Origin: Microbacteriaceae bacterium
GTDB taxonomy: Bacteria; Actinomycetota; Actinomycetes; Actinomycetales; Microbacteriaceae
Direction: 5' to 3'
DNA: 58,348 bases
Assembly (NCBI GenBank): GCA_025465095.1
Contig: JAODME010000011.1
Span: 1 to 58,348 of the forward strand
In this document: in pieces, positions 1-8,834 of the stretch
Position numbering within the stretch: position 1 is the stretch's first letter
How the letters are laid out: each line of letters begins with the position of its first letter
Made by a program: the position numbers and the translations under genes
The notes under the pieces: model-generated
Told to the model about the DNA's origin: nothing
What the model saw: only the letters and a program-made list of their open reading frames with translations
Databases searched by the model: none

Positions 1-266
1 CCGGTGAAGTCCTGCATCACGACGCGGGCGGGCGTGAACTGGATCTCCGTGTCCGGGTCGGCGCTCGGAACCCAGGCGCCGAGCGCCTCGATCTGCTGGC
101 GGGTCACGTTGGCACCGTCCTCGGTGCGCAACAGGTTCTCGAGCAGCACCTTGAGGCTGAAGGGGAGCTTGTCGGCGCCCGGCACTCTGTCGAGCCGGAA
201 CACCTCGTAGTCGGTGGAGCCGACGGTGAGCGTGTCTTTGGAACCGAAGCTGTTGACTGTAGACAT
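1..266 (-). CDS. acn: aconitate hydratase, N-terminal part (cut by window edge)
   Basis: The first 88 residues of an AcnA-type aconitase, which interconverts citrate and isocitrate in the TCA cycle. The N-terminus reads [13 protein letters not shown], followed by a Y-EVFRL segment, [14 protein letters not shown] and a [20 protein letters not shown] stretch; this is the standard opening of the monomeric AcnA/IRP family, and the last element precedes the first catalytic motifs. The [4Fe-4S] cysteines lie outside the window. The ATG at 266 is preceded by a purine-rich AAGGGAG. The leader of about 140 bases carries a perfect palindrome and a possible iron-regulator box, listed separately. Confidence 0.93.
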   Translation of the reverse strand, partial: MSTVNSFGSKDTLTVGSTDYEVFRLDRVPGADKLPFSLKVLLENLLRTEDGANVTRQQIEALGAWVPSADPDTEIQFTPARVVMQDFT

Positions 267-325
267 GGCGAGTCTCCCTTGCTGGCGTTGCTCAATCCTG
301 ACCGCGGTGTCTGGCCGTTGCCAGC

Positions 326-338
326 AAGGCAAGCCTAA
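326..338. promoter_or_regulatory. possible DtxR/IdeR-like iron box upstream of acn
   Basis: The core AAGGCAAGCCTAA (minus strand TTAGGCTTGCCTT) resembles half or more of the DtxR/IdeR consensus TTAGGTTAGSCTAACCTAA, with poor agreement on the distal side. Its position in the leader of an iron-sulfur enzyme gene makes it plausible, but the match is only partial. Confidence 0.25.
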
Positions 339-377
339 GTCTGTAAGGCCTTCGTCACGCTGCCGCCGAGGATCGAA

Positions 378-399
378 TTTATCTTGATATCAAGATAAA
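378..399. promoter_or_regulatory. perfect 22-bp palindrome upstream of acn, MarR-type operator candidate
   Basis: The central 18 bases are TATCTTGATATCAAGATA and the symmetry continues two bases further on each side. It lies 112 bases upstream of the aconitase start and 9 bases beyond the end of the DUF3159 gene, so it can only serve acn as an upstream element. A TTGAT-ATCAA core is typical of MarR-family sites; MarR proteins of the TamR type control aconitase genes in Streptomyces, so a TamR-like site is a reasonable inference. Confidence 0.6.
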
Positions 400-407
400 A
401 CGTAGCA

Positions 408-1157
408 TCATTCGGCGGGCATGACGGGCGCCTGACGGCGGTACACCGCCCGCACGAGCAGCCAGGTGACCCAGAGCACGAGCGCGTAGAACGGCACGCC
501 GAGGACCAGTTTGACTCCTGCGAGCAACTCGACCTCGCCGGCGAAATAGAGCGGCAGCTCGGCGATGAGCCGAACGGCGAACAGGCCGGCCCAGAGAACG
601 GTCGCGAGGTTCAGCACACGCCGTTTCGCGGCATCCTTCCGCCACTCGAGGCCCTCATTGCTGAGTACGCCCACGATGACGCCGATAAGCGGATATCGCA
701 CCGCGAGACTGGCGAGCAGCACGACGAGCGACACGACGTTGATGATCAGCCCTGGCAGGAAATTGTCCTCTGCCCGCCCGGTGAACAGCGCAAGCGCCGC
801 CGAGATGGCGACGCCGGCGACGCCCGCGAAGGCCTGGGTGGGCGGTGTGCGGGAGACGAGCCGGATGATCACGAACACGAGCGCGGTCGCCACGGGGACC
901 AGCACCGAGAGGGCGAGGTTGCGGGTCAGAGTCCAGATGACGAGGAAGCTCAAGGCGGGAAGAATGGACTCGATGAGACCTCTCGCGCCGCCGACCGCGG
1001 CAAGCAGCGAGGCGGCCGTCGGCATCTCCCCTGGTGCCACCTGCCCGATTCCGGCATTGCGCACGGCGGCGCCAAGCGCCTCGCGGAACGTGCCCTGCGC
1101 AGCAGGGTCACGGACGGTGTCGTCGCCGGAGCCGTCGCCGGGGTCGGTCATCGTCAC
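408..1157 (-). CDS. DUF3159 family integral membrane protein
   Basis: A protein of 249 residues with an N-terminal acidic cytoplasmic tail, a soluble helix (about 22-55) and some six hydrophobic segments from residue 65 on, including ILPALSFLVIWTLTR and a repeated LVVLLASLAVRYPLIGVIVG type segment, ending in the basic AVYRRQ. This matches the actinobacterial DUF3159 family of unknown function. The GTG at 1157 overlaps the stop codon of the DUF3710 gene by four bases (GTGA), implying translational coupling; an ATG at 1151 is the alternative. It is the last gene of a dut / DUF3710 / DUF3159 operon. Confidence 0.85.
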   Translation of the reverse strand: MTMTDPGDGSGDDTVRDPAAQGTFREALGAAVRNAGIGQVAPGEMPTAASLLAAVGGARGLIESILPALSFLVIWTLTRNLALSVLVPVATALVFVIIRLVSRTPPTQAFAGVAGVAISAALALFTGRAEDNFLPGLIINVVSLVVLLASLAVRYPLIGVIVGVLSNEGLEWRKDAAKRRVLNLATVLWAGLFAVRLIAELPLYFAGEVELLAGVKLVLGVPFYALVLWVTWLLVRAVYRRQAPVMPAE

Positions 1158-1828
1158 GAACCCGTGTTTGCCGTGGGGGCTTCCTGATCGGCCGGCGGCG
1201 TGCCGCCCGCCGCGTTGGGCATATGCAGGGGAATGAGGTCACGTGGCGGCATCGGGGTCGATCCGCGCACGACGACGACGCTGCGGAACAGGTCGTCGAT
1301 CTTGCCACCGGCTTCGGCATCCACTGCGCCCTTGCCTGCGACCACTCCGCGCAGGAACCAGCGCGGGCCGTCCACGCCGATGAATCGCGCGATTCGCTTG
1401 GACTCCTCGCCGCCGGTCGCCACGGTGGGGATCTCGGCGAGCAGCTCCAGACCGAAGGCTCCGTCCTGAAGCTTCGTCTTTCCGCCCTGCTTCCGAATCT
1501 GGTCGGCGATCTGCTGCCGGATCTCATGCCACAGCCCGGTCGTGCGCGGCGCGGCGAACGGCTGCACCTGAAGCGTGGAGCCTTCGTAGTCGAGGGCGAC
1601 GGCGACGACGCGCTTGCTGCCCTCCTCGACCTCGAGCCGCAGGTGCAGGCCCTCGCGGGGAAGGATCTTCACTCCGCCGAGATCGACGTAGGGCCTCACC
1701 GCGTTCGCCTCGCTCTCATCGAGCGGCCCCTCCGAGTCGCGGTTGGTCGGCGCGGACTTGGATTCGTCGCGCTGGTCGACTGCGGCATCCTCGGGTTCCG
1801 CGCCTTCGATGGCGGTGCTGTCGCTCAC
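1154..1828 (-). CDS. DUF3710 domain protein
   Basis: A soluble protein of 224 residues. An acidic low-complexity N-terminus (about 1-45) is followed by the conserved core with YVDLGGVKILPREGLHLRLE, a PFAAPRTTGLWHEIR segment and the FIGVDGPRWFLRGVV motif typical of DUF3710, a conserved actinobacterial family of unknown function that usually follows dut. The GTG start overlaps the dut stop in a GTGA quadruplet, and its own stop overlaps the DUF3159 start in the same way, so the three genes are translated as one coupled unit. Confidence 0.88.
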   Translation of the reverse strand: MSDSTAIEGAEPEDAAVDQRDESKSAPTNRDSEGPLDESEANAVRPYVDLGGVKILPREGLHLRLEVEEGSKRVVAVALDYEGSTLQVQPFAAPRTTGLWHEIRQQIADQIRKQGGKTKLQDGAFGLELLAEIPTVATGGEESKRIARFIGVDGPRWFLRGVVAGKGAVDAEAGGKIDDLFRSVVVVRGSTPMPPRDLIPLHMPNAAGGTPPADQEAPTANTGS

Positions 1829-2298
1829 GCGTGATCTCCTCGTCCGTTGTGTCGGTATCCGCTCGAGCCGAATCCCGAGTCGCCGCGGTGGCTGCCGGGC
1901 AGGGTCTCGACGGGGATGAAGTCGGCCCGCGCAACCGGCATGATGATGAGTTGCGCGATCCGGTCGCCGATTGCGACAGGATACGGCACCGTGCGGTCGG
2001 TATTCAGGAGCGTGACCTGAATCTCGCCCCGGTAACCGGCGTCCACCGTTCCCGGACTGTTGACGATCGTGATGCCGTGCCGCGCCGCGAGTCCGCTTCG
2101 GGGCACGACGAAACCGACATATCCTGCGGGCAGCGCGATTGATACTCCCGTGCGCACAGTCGCGCGTTGTCCGGGAGCGAGCACGAGCTCTTCCGCCGCG
2201 GCGAGGTCTGCACCCGCATCCCCCGGGTGCGCGTAGCCGGGCGAGTGGAAGGATTCGTCTCTGCTCGCAGAGACGAGAACTTCGACATTTTCGGGCAC
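1825..2298 (-). CDS. dut: deoxyuridine 5'-triphosphate nucleotidohydrolase
   Basis: The trimeric dUTPase hydrolyses dUTP to dUMP and pyrophosphate, keeping uracil out of DNA and feeding thymidylate synthesis. All five family motifs are visible in 157 residues: PGDAGADL (motif 1), PRSGLAARHGI (motif 2), NSPGTVDAGYRGEI with the catalytic Asp (motif 3), IGDRIAQLII (motif 4) and the C-terminal RGDSGFGSSG arm (motif 5). The GTG at 2298 is chosen because the homology begins immediately there and a TACCCT box lies 6 bases upstream; an upstream in-frame extension is not family-like. Confidence 0.96.
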   Translation of the reverse strand: MPENVEVLVSASRDESFHSPGYAHPGDAGADLAAAEELVLAPGQRATVRTGVSIALPAGYVGFVVPRSGLAARHGITIVNSPGTVDAGYRGEIQVTLLNTDRTVPYPVAIGDRIAQLIIMPVARADFIPVETLPGSHRGDSGFGSSGYRHNGRGDHA

Positions 2299-2304
2299 GA
2301 GTCG

Positions 2305-2310
2305 AGGGTA
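2305..2310 (-). promoter_or_regulatory. -10 box of dut, leaderless type
   Basis: TACCCT followed by six bases and the GTG start. No Shine-Dalgarno sequence is present, so transcription probably begins at or beside the start codon. Confidence 0.5.
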
Positions 2311-2337
2311 GTGCAGAAGTTCTGATCGAATAGGCCG

Positions 2338-2838
2338 ATGCAAACTACGCCCGTTCAGTACTACCGCGAACGCCTCTGGCCCTCTGCCTGGATCTTCCTG
2401 ACGACAGCGCTCGTGATTCCCGCGAGCCTGCTCGTGTTCCTGCCGATCAACGCGCTGGCCGGGGTCGTCACCGCCCTCGTTCTCTACGGCGGGAGCGTGA
2501 CGCTGCTGATCGCCACGTCGCCCGTGATTGCGGTGACCGACACGCAGATCGTCGCCGGACGCGCGCGACTTCCGATCCAATATGCGGGTGAGCCCGAAAC
2601 GTTCCGCGGTGCCGAGGCGACTATTGTGCGAGGCCCGGAGCTGGATGCGAGGGCCTGGCTCGTGATCCGCGGCTGGGTGTCTCCTGTCGTGAGGATCCCT
2701 GTGACAGACCCTGATGACCCGGCCCCCTATTGGATCGTGTCGTCGCGGCGACCGGAGGCGGTCTCAGCGGCGATCGTGAAAGCCAGAAACGGCGCCGCCG
2801 GCATGGCCGGCGGCGCCGTGGAACCCGGGGCGAGTTAA
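2338..2838 (+). CDS. DUF3093 family membrane protein
   Basis: A protein of 166 residues. The N-terminus (YYRERLWPSAWIF) and two closely spaced membrane segments at about 18-36 and 40-60 are followed by a small soluble domain with the TDTQIVAGRARLP and YWIVSSRRPE motifs of DUF3093, an actinobacterial family of unknown function that is commonly divergent from dut. The start lies 39 bases from the dut start in a divergent arrangement. Its last codons (NGAAGMAGGAVE) are encoded by a large perfect hairpin and run four bases into the DUF4193 gene on the other strand. Confidence 0.86.
   Translation: MQTTPVQYYRERLWPSAWIFLTTALVIPASLLVFLPINALAGVVTALVLYGGSVTLLIATSPVIAVTDTQIVAGRARLPIQYAGEPETFRGAEATIVRGPELDARAWLVIRGWVSPVVRIPVTDPDDPAPYWIVSSRRPEAVSAAIVKARNGAAGMAGGAVEPGAS
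2789..2819. terminator. 14-bp perfect hairpin inside the DUF3093 3' end, possible bidirectional terminator
   Basis: Arms ACGGCGCCGCCGGC and GCCGGCGGCGCCGT with a three-base loop lie within the last codons of DUF3093, where it converges with DUF4193. No U-tract follows on either strand, as is common for actinobacterial terminators. Confidence 0.4.
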
Positions 2839-3128
2839 GCCGCGCACTCCATACAGATGGCGCCGAGCTTCTCGGTGTGGTCGATCTGCGAACGGTGCTT
2901 CACGAGAAAGCAGCTCACGCAGGTGAATTCGTCGGCCTGGGGTGGGAGAACGACGACATCCAGATCGAGGTCCGAGAGGTCGGCACCCGGCAGCTCGAAG
3001 CCACCCGGGTTGTCGGCGTCATCGACGTCGACAACGCCGGACATCTTGTCCGGCACGCGCTCCTTCAGCGCCTCGATCGACTCGGAGTCGTCGTCGGTCT
3101 TGCGGGGGGCGTCGTAGTCGGTTGCCAT
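2835..3128 (-). CDS. DUF4193 family protein, zinc-binding
   Basis: A small acidic protein of 97 residues beginning MATDYDAPRKTDDD, with a C-terminal CVSCFLVKHRSQ segment and a terminal CMECAA. The paired CxxC motifs suggest a zinc ribbon. The family is a highly conserved actinobacterial DUF (DUF4193); no function is established. The ATG at 3128 has GGAAAAGG just upstream. An upstream extension to 3185 is open but not family-like. Confidence 0.88.
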   Translation of the reverse strand: MATDYDAPRKTDDDSESIEALKERVPDKMSGVVDVDDADNPGGFELPGADLSDLDLDVVVLPPQADEFTCVSCFLVKHRSQIDHTEKLGAICMECAA

Positions 3129-3331
3129 GCCTTTTCCAGTCCTGTTAAGCCTCATGCGATTCAGATGGGCGGCCATAGTTTGCATGAATTGGTGGGGAAT
3201 AGCAAACCCCCCGTCAGCCGCCCTTCGGGTGCCTCATCCCCAACTTGCGGCGCGCCCGGGCTATTCCCCCGAATGTGGCACATTGCGTGGCAATCTAGGG
3301 CTGATTCGATACAGCCCGAAAGGCCATTCGC

Positions 3332-4579
3332 ATGCAAGATCTCACAGTCACCGGTGTCGACAACGGCGCTCTTCTCCTGTCCTCCAACGGGGGAACCCGC
3401 TATCGGCTCCCGATCAACGATTCGCTTCACTCGAAGCTGCGCCAGGCCGCGCCCGGCGCACGGTCGGCGACCGGAAGTGGCGGGGAACGGAAGCTCGCCC
3501 CACGCGAAATCCAGGCGCAGATCCGCTCCGGGTTGTCGGCGCACGAGGTCGCGGCGGTGACCGGCGTGCCCGTCGAGTACATCCAGAAGTTCGAAGGTCC
3601 CGTGCTCGCGGAACGCGAGTTCGTGGTCGAGTCGGCGCTGAACGTGGCGGTGCACACTGCGATGGACGACGCCGATCCGATGAGTCAGGGGTCGACCTTC
3701 GGGTCGGTCATCCGGGAGCGTCTTCACGATCTGGGCGCGACGGCTGAGCGTTGGGCCAGCTGGAAGGAAGCCGAGGGCGGCTGGGTCGTCAAGCTCGCGT
3801 TCACGGCGGACCAGATCGATCACGATGCTCGGTGGCACTATGAACCGCGAAAGGCGGCGCTCGCTCCGCTCAACAACGAGGCGAAGACGCTTTCACAGCA
3901 GGGCGAGATGCCCGGCGCGCTTATCCCCCGTCTCCGGGCGGTGGGAGACGAGCGCGTTCCCGACTCCTCACGCTTCGACAGCGCCGCGTTCGACCTCAAG
4001 CAGCCGAGGGCCGGCGACGCCGCTTTGCGGGACACGGCTCCGCAACTCGAGGCCGTGCCGTTCGGGCGCGCCGAATCGTCGCCGGAGGTCGCGGCCGCCG
4101 CGATCAATCGGGCGCCGGTCGACCATGCGGCCTCGAGCCAGACGGCGGACCTCCTCGAGGCCCTACGTCGCCGTCGAGGCGAGCGCGAAAGCGCAGCACA
4201 GTGGGACGAAGCCGAGTCGGGCGAGACGGCGAGGCCCGCGCAGGCGCCGACCGGCAGCATCCGGATCGTGGACGTGCCGACCCACAACGACATCGACGAG
4301 GACACGGTGCTCTCTGCCCCGAGGTCGTTCTCGGCCCAGATCGGTTCCGCCCCGAGGACTGCCACGCCGGCACAGAGCGGACTGAACGATGGGCGCGCTG
4401 GCGCGCTGCAGCCACCCGTCCACGGAAACTCGGCGCAGGCCCACCCCACACAGGCGAGTTCCGCCCAGACCGGTCCCGTGCCCGGGCAGGTCAAGGGCTC
4501 CTCGAGAAGAGGCCGCGCAGCGATGCCGAGCTGGGACGAAATCGTCTTCGGCGCACGCTCCGACGACGACTTGAGCTGA
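3332..4579 (+). CDS. sepH: septation protein SepH
   Basis: SepH is an actinobacterial cell-division protein that binds FtsZ through its conserved N-terminal region and promotes filament assembly at the septum. The protein has 415 residues. The N-terminus MQDLTVTGVDNGALLL, the RYRLPIND segment and a helix-turn-helix-like stretch at about 60-95 (PREIQAQIRSGLSAHEVAAV) are characteristic, followed by a WVVKLAFTADQIDHDARWHY block. Residues from about 200 on are a low-complexity tail with a basic end (GSSRRGRAAMPSWDEIVFG), which is conserved as a C-terminal motif. AAAGG lies nine bases upstream of the ATG. Confidence 0.9.
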   Translation: MQDLTVTGVDNGALLLSSNGGTRYRLPINDSLHSKLRQAAPGARSATGSGGERKLAPREIQAQIRSGLSAHEVAAVTGVPVEYIQKFEGPVLAEREFVVESALNVAVHTAMDDADPMSQGSTFGSVIRERLHDLGATAERWASWKEAEGGWVVKLAFTADQIDHDARWHYEPRKAALAPLNNEAKTLSQQGEMPGALIPRLRAVGDERVPDSSRFDSAAFDLKQPRAGDAALRDTAPQLEAVPFGRAESSPEVAAAAINRAPVDHAASSQTADLLEALRRRRGERESAAQWDEAESGETARPAQAPTGSIRIVDVPTHNDIDEDTVLSAPRSFSAQIGSAPRTATPAQSGLNDGRAGALQPPVHGNSAQAHPTQASSAQTGPVPGQVKGSSRRGRAAMPSWDEIVFGARSDDDLS

Positions 4580-4598
4580 ACCGCGGGCTGAGGGGCGC

Positions 4599-5735
4599 TC
4601 AGGCGGCGAAGGCGCCGAAGCGCAGCAGCGGGATGGCGGTTTCGGCGCGTGACAGCGAGCCGTGCTGCCCGATCATGTTCCGCCCGCTCTGGTTCGAGGG
4701 CCGAGAATCGTAGTAGGCGATGTTCTTGCGAGCGGCGACGATCAGGTCACCGATTCGTGGCAACACGACGGGGTCGACCGCACCAAACCATCCCGCCTCC
4801 ACAGCCTCATGCCGCTCGAGTACCCACGAGCGCTCCCCCTCCGCCTCACGCCAGCTCTGCACCGTCGCCCCACGTGTGGCGGCGCTCACGTCCGGTTCGA
4901 AGTGCAGCTGCAGACACCGCGGTTCGCCGGCGACGAAGCGGATCCCGTCGGTGAGTCCGGCGATCCGGTCGAAGAGGATGTGCGCGTGTGCGGGCACGTC
5001 CAGGACGCCGTGGTCGGCGGTCACCAGCAGCCCCTCGTCGCGGCGCAGCGTTGCGGCGAACATCCGCACAGCCTCGTCCGCCTCCTCCAGTCGCTGCGTC
5101 CACAGCGGGGACTCGCAGCCGTGGGAGTGCCCGGCGACATCGAGTTCCGGTACGTACACGTAGACGATGGCTCGATCGGTGGAATTCAGGATGTCCCGAG
5201 CCGCTTCCATGCGGTCCGCGATGCTCACCGCTGCGCGGTATTCGGCGCCGCGCAGCACGGCGCGGGTGAAACCTGAGGAGCGGTAGCGCTCGGTCGCGAC
5301 GACGAAGCTCGGAATGCCGTCATCCGTCGCCCTCTCGAACACGGTCGGCACGCGCTGCCAGCTGAGGGGGTCGAGCCGGTCGTCCCAGCCGCTCAGCTGG
5401 TTCACGACACGATCATTGGCGGCGTCGAGCACGGAGTAGCCGACGAGGCCGTGCTCGCCTGGTGCCGCTCCCGTCGTCAGGGTCGCGAGCGCGGCGGCCG
5501 TGGTCGTCGGGAATCCCGCCCCGATGGTGGATGCACGGTTCACGAGCGGGGCGAGGGTTCGCGCGTGCCCTGATCGCGCCGTCAGGGCCTGCACCCCCAG
5601 TCCGTCGATCAGGACGACTACTGCCTTCGCGACCATCGGAAGGCCGAGGCTGTTGCCGCGTCCTCGCACCGAATCAAGGCAACTCGGCAGAACGTCGGCA
5701 AGGCTGAACCGGTGGGTTTTCGTGGCCGGTAACAT
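4599..5735 (-). CDS. alkaline phosphatase family protein (nucleotide pyrophosphatase/phosphodiesterase-like)
   Basis: A protein of 378 residues of the type I phosphodiesterase / nucleotide pyrophosphatase superfamily. It shows VVLIDGLGVQALTAR (first metal-binding Asp), the nucleophile segment AGFPTTTAAALATLTTG with TTT, YVPELDVAGHSHGCES (Asp and His metal ligands) and VTADHGVLDVP (second Asp-His pair). No signal peptide is evident, so it is probably cytoplasmic. The substrate cannot be read from the sequence. It diverges from parC with only 12 bases between the starts; this pairing is typical in Microbacteriaceae and relatives. Confidence 0.88.
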   Translation of the reverse strand: MLPATKTHRFSLADVLPSCLDSVRGRGNSLGLPMVAKAVVVLIDGLGVQALTARSGHARTLAPLVNRASTIGAGFPTTTAAALATLTTGAAPGEHGLVGYSVLDAANDRVVNQLSGWDDRLDPLSWQRVPTVFERATDDGIPSFVVATERYRSSGFTRAVLRGAEYRAAVSIADRMEAARDILNSTDRAIVYVYVPELDVAGHSHGCESPLWTQRLEEADEAVRMFAATLRRDEGLLVTADHGVLDVPAHAHILFDRIAGLTDGIRFVAGEPRCLQLHFEPDVSAATRGATVQSWREAEGERSWVLERHEAVEAGWFGAVDPVVLPRIGDLIVAARKNIAYYDSRPSNQSGRNMIGQHGSLSRAETAIPLLRFGAFAA

Positions 5736-5742
5736 GGTCGCA

Positions 5743-5748
5743 ATCCTA
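5743..5748 (-). promoter_or_regulatory. -10 box of the phosphodiesterase gene, leaderless type
   Basis: TAGGAT, seven bases, ATG. The box overlaps the A of the parC start codon on the opposite strand, so the two promoters are superimposed. Confidence 0.5.
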
Positions 5749-8225
5749 TGACTACTCCTTTAGACACGACCGCCGCCGCGGGATCCGCCGACAGCTCCGG
5801 CGAACGAATCCAGGACGTTGACGTTGCCGACGAGATGCAGGGCTCGTTCCTCGAGTACGCCTACTCCGTCATCTACTCCCGCGCCCTCCCCGACGCCCGC
5901 GACGGGCTCAAGCCCGTGCAGCGCCGCATCCTCTACCAGATGACCGAGATGGGCCTGCGGCCGGAGCGCGGGCATGTGAAGTCCGCCCGGGTGACCGGCG
6001 AGGTGATGGGCAAGCTGCACCCGCATGGAGACTCCTCGATCTACGATGCGATGGTGCGGCTCACCCAGTCGTTCATCATGCGGGTGCCGCTGATCGACGG
6101 GCACGGCAACTTCGGTTCTCTCGATGACGGTCCGGCGGCGGCGCGCTACACCGAGGCCCGGCTCGCACCCGCCGCCATGGCGATGACGGCCGACCTCGAC
6201 GAGGACGTCGTTGACTTCATCCCCAACTACGACAATCAGCTGACGCAGCCGGAGGTGCTGCCGGCAGCATTCCCCAACCTGCTGGTCAACGGGGCCAGCG
6301 GCATCGCGGTCGGCATGGCTACCAACATGGCACCGCACAACCTCATCGAGGTCGTCGGTGCCGCCCGCCATCTACTCGAGAACCCCGGGGCGAGCCTCGA
6401 CGACCTCATGTCGTTCGTTCCGGGCCCCGATCTTCCGACGGGCGGCACCATCATCGGGCTCTCCGGCGTCCGCGACGCCTACGAGACCGGCCGCGGCAGC
6501 TTCAAGACGCGCGCTCGCGTGTCGATCGAGAGCATCACGGCCCGCAAGACCGGACTCGTCGTCACCGAGCTGCCATACATGGTCGGCGCCGAGAAGGTGA
6601 TCGAAAAGATCAAGGACGGAGTCGCCTCCAAGAAGCTCAGCGGCATCTCGGATGTCACCGACCTCACCGATCGAAGGCACGGACTGCGCCTCGTGATCGG
6701 CATAAAGACCGGATTCAACCCGGAGGCCGTGCTCGAACAGCTGTACCGGTACACGCCGCTAGAGGACCAGTTCAACATCAATGCCGTCGCGCTTGTCGAC
6801 GGCGGCCCGAAGACACTCGGTTTGCGCGAGCTGCTGCAGGTGTACCTCGACCACCGCATCTCGGTGATCACCCGCCGTAGCCGTTACCGCCTCGCCCGCC
6901 GGGAAGAGCGTTTGCACCTCGTCGAAGGGCTCCTAGTCGCGATCCTCGACATCGACGAGGTCATTCAGGTGATCCGCGCGAGCGACGACGGCGAGCAGGC
7001 TCGCGTCAAGCTCATGGACGTGTTCGAGCTCAGCCAGTTGCAGGCCGAGTACATCCTCGAGCTGCGGCTGAGACGCCTCACCCGCTTCTCCCGCATCGAG
7101 CTGGAGGCGGAACGCGACCAACTGCGCACCGAGATCGCCCAGCTGAGGGAACTGCTCGGGAGCCCGACCCGGTTGCGCGAACTCGTCTCGAACGAACTCG
7201 ACGAGGTCGCCGAACGGTTCGGAACCCCGCGACGCACCCTCCTGACGGAGGCCCGGCCGAGCGTTGCAGCCGCCGGGACACGCAAGGCAGGAGTCATCCT
7301 CGAACTCGCGGATGTCCCCTGCCGGGTGCTGCTGTCGACCACCGGTCGCGCGATTCGGGTCGACCTCGGCGATCCGTCCGCCCTTTCCGCCGATCGGGCC
7401 GAGCCTGCGAGGAGGCGGAGCAGGCACGACGCCATCCGCTCGTCCCTGACGACGACGAGCCGCACGGAGATCGGCGCGATCACGAACCTCGGCCGCATCA
7501 TCCGGTTCTCCCCCGTCGACCTGCCGGTCGCGCCGGAGAACTCCATCCAGCTCGGTGCCGGTCGCAGTATCGAGGAGTACATGGCGCTCAGCAACCGCAA
7601 AGAGCGCGTGCTCGCTCTCGTGTCGCTCGACTCAGAGCAGCCGGTCGCGATCGGCACCAGGCAAGGTGTCGTCAAGCGCGTCGCCGCTGGCAATTGGCCC
7701 AACCGGCCCGACTTCGAGGTCATCGCGCTGAAGCCCGGTGACGAGGTGGTCGGGGCGGCGCAGGGAAGCGACTCCGACGAGCTCGTCTTCATCACGTCGC
7801 TCGCGCAGCTGCTGCACTTTCCCGCGTCGTCGGTCAGGCCGCAGGGCGTGGCCGCGGGCGGCGTCGCCGGGGTGAGCCTCGGGGCGAAGGATGCTGTCGT
7901 CTTCTTCTCGTCGATCGACCCGGCAGACGCCGTCGTCGCGACGATCTCGACAAGTTCGATCACCCTCGCCGGCACCGACCCCGGGCGGGCGAAGGTGTCG
8001 GCGTTCACAGAATTCCCTGGAAAGGGCAGGGCAACCGGCGGCGTCCGGGCGCACGCGTTCCTCAAGGGCGAGGACAGCGTGTCACTCGCCTGGGTCGGAC
8101 CCGCGCCGGCCCTCGCGGTCGGCACGGACGGTTCGCTGCGCAAGCTGCCAGAGGCCGGCAGCAAGCGCGACGCGTCGGGCACGCAGCTCGACGCCGTGAT
8201 CGGCTCCATCGGCACCTCGCTGTAG
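5748..8225 (+). CDS. parC: DNA topoisomerase IV subunit A
   Basis: The breakage-reunion subunit of a type IIA topoisomerase (825 residues), which decatenates daughter chromosomes. Visible are [20 protein letters not shown] near the N-terminus, the GRVxxxxHPHGD-equivalent [17 protein letters not shown], the catalytic tyrosine in [11 protein letters not shown] (about residue 136), and the degenerate beta-pinwheel C-terminal domain with GVVKRVAAG-type blades. The GyrA box (QRRGGKG) is absent, which favours ParC over GyrA. Its partner is at 8827-10908. A TAACAT box lies 12 bases before the ATG. Confidence 0.92.
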   Translation: MTTPLDTTAAAGSADSSGERIQDVDVADEMQGSFLEYAYSVIYSRALPDARDGLKPVQRRILYQMTEMGLRPERGHVKSARVTGEVMGKLHPHGDSSIYDAMVRLTQSFIMRVPLIDGHGNFGSLDDGPAAARYTEARLAPAAMAMTADLDEDVVDFIPNYDNQLTQPEVLPAAFPNLLVNGASGIAVGMATNMAPHNLIEVVGAARHLLENPGASLDDLMSFVPGPDLPTGGTIIGLSGVRDAYETGRGSFKTRARVSIESITARKTGLVVTELPYMVGAEKVIEKIKDGVASKKLSGISDVTDLTDRRHGLRLVIGIKTGFNPEAVLEQLYRYTPLEDQFNINAVALVDGGPKTLGLRELLQVYLDHRISVITRRSRYRLARREERLHLVEGLLVAILDIDEVIQVIRASDDGEQARVKLMDVFELSQLQAEYILELRLRRLTRFSRIELEAERDQLRTEIAQLRELLGSPTRLRELVSNELDEVAERFGTPRRTLLTEARPSVAAAGTRKAGVILELADVPCRVLLSTTGRAIRVDLGDPSALSADRAEPARRRSRHDAIRSSLTTTSRTEIGAITNLGRIIRFSPVDLPVAPENSIQLGAGRSIEEYMALSNRKERVLALVSLDSEQPVAIGTRQGVVKRVAAGNWPNRPDFEVIALKPGDEVVGAAQGSDSDELVFITSLAQLLHFPASSVRPQGVAAGGVAGVSLGAKDAVVFFSSIDPADAVVATISTSSITLAGTDPGRAKVSAFTEFPGKGRATGGVRAHAFLKGEDSVSLAWVGPAPALAVGTDGSLRKLPEAGSKRDASGTQLDAVIGSIGTSL

Positions 8226-8279
8226 CAGCAGGCGGTTGTCGCGGCCGAAGGTGATCGTCGGCGAGCCGCGGCGCGGCTG

Positions 8280-8834
8280 CTAGCGGACGGGCAACGCCGA
8301 AGCGGTGTCGCCCACGCGCAGGTACGGCTCCACGAACACGCGATCGTCGTCGGGAGCCGGCTGCCACCAGCGTGCCGCTATCACCGAGTCGTGTACGAGG
8401 GGCACCGTACGGGTCGAGTCGGGCGAGGCCAGCCAGTCGAGGACGACATCGAGCGGCACCGTGTAGCCGATCGAGGCGAGGTGAGCGGTCAGCGCCTCCG
8501 CTGTGCTGTCGACCGCCGCCGACGCGTGAACGAGCCGGCGCCGCCTCTCCCGGGTGACCAGTTGAAGCGGAAGAATGACGAGCACCGCGAGCAGCACGCC
8601 CACCGCAGCGATCCCGACGGCTACGAAGGCCGCGATGTCGCCGGAATCGACACTCGTGTCGCCGGCCATGAAGATCAGCGTCGTTACCACCGCAACCGTC
8701 GCGACCGCGAACGCGACGAGTCCCGCGCGTATCGCCTTCGGTGAAGTCGAGGCAGCGTCGACCGCCTTGCGGCATCCGGTGATGTCGAACGCGGCGGGCG
8801 GCAGCGCGCCCGACGAGGCCAACCCGTCAGACAT
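8280..8834 (-). CDS. small two-helix membrane protein of unknown function
   Basis: A protein of 184 residues. Two hydrophobic segments (about 36-56, VAFAVATVAVVTTLIFMAG, and 66-90, IAAFVAVGIAAVGVLLAVLV) are followed by a basic RERRRRLV and a soluble C-terminal region. No family is recognised. The ATG at 8834 overlaps the parE stop codon by eight bases, so it is probably translationally coupled to parE; it faces parC with 54 bases between the stops. Upstream extension into parE is open but unlikely. Confidence 0.75.
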   Translation of the reverse strand: MSDGLASSGALPPAAFDITGCRKAVDAASTSPKAIRAGLVAFAVATVAVVTTLIFMAGDTSVDSGDIAAFVAVGIAAVGVLLAVLVILPLQLVTRERRRRLVHASAAVDSTAEALTAHLASIGYTVPLDVVLDWLASPDSTRTVPLVHDSVIAARWWQPAPDDDRVFVEPYLRVGDTASALPVR

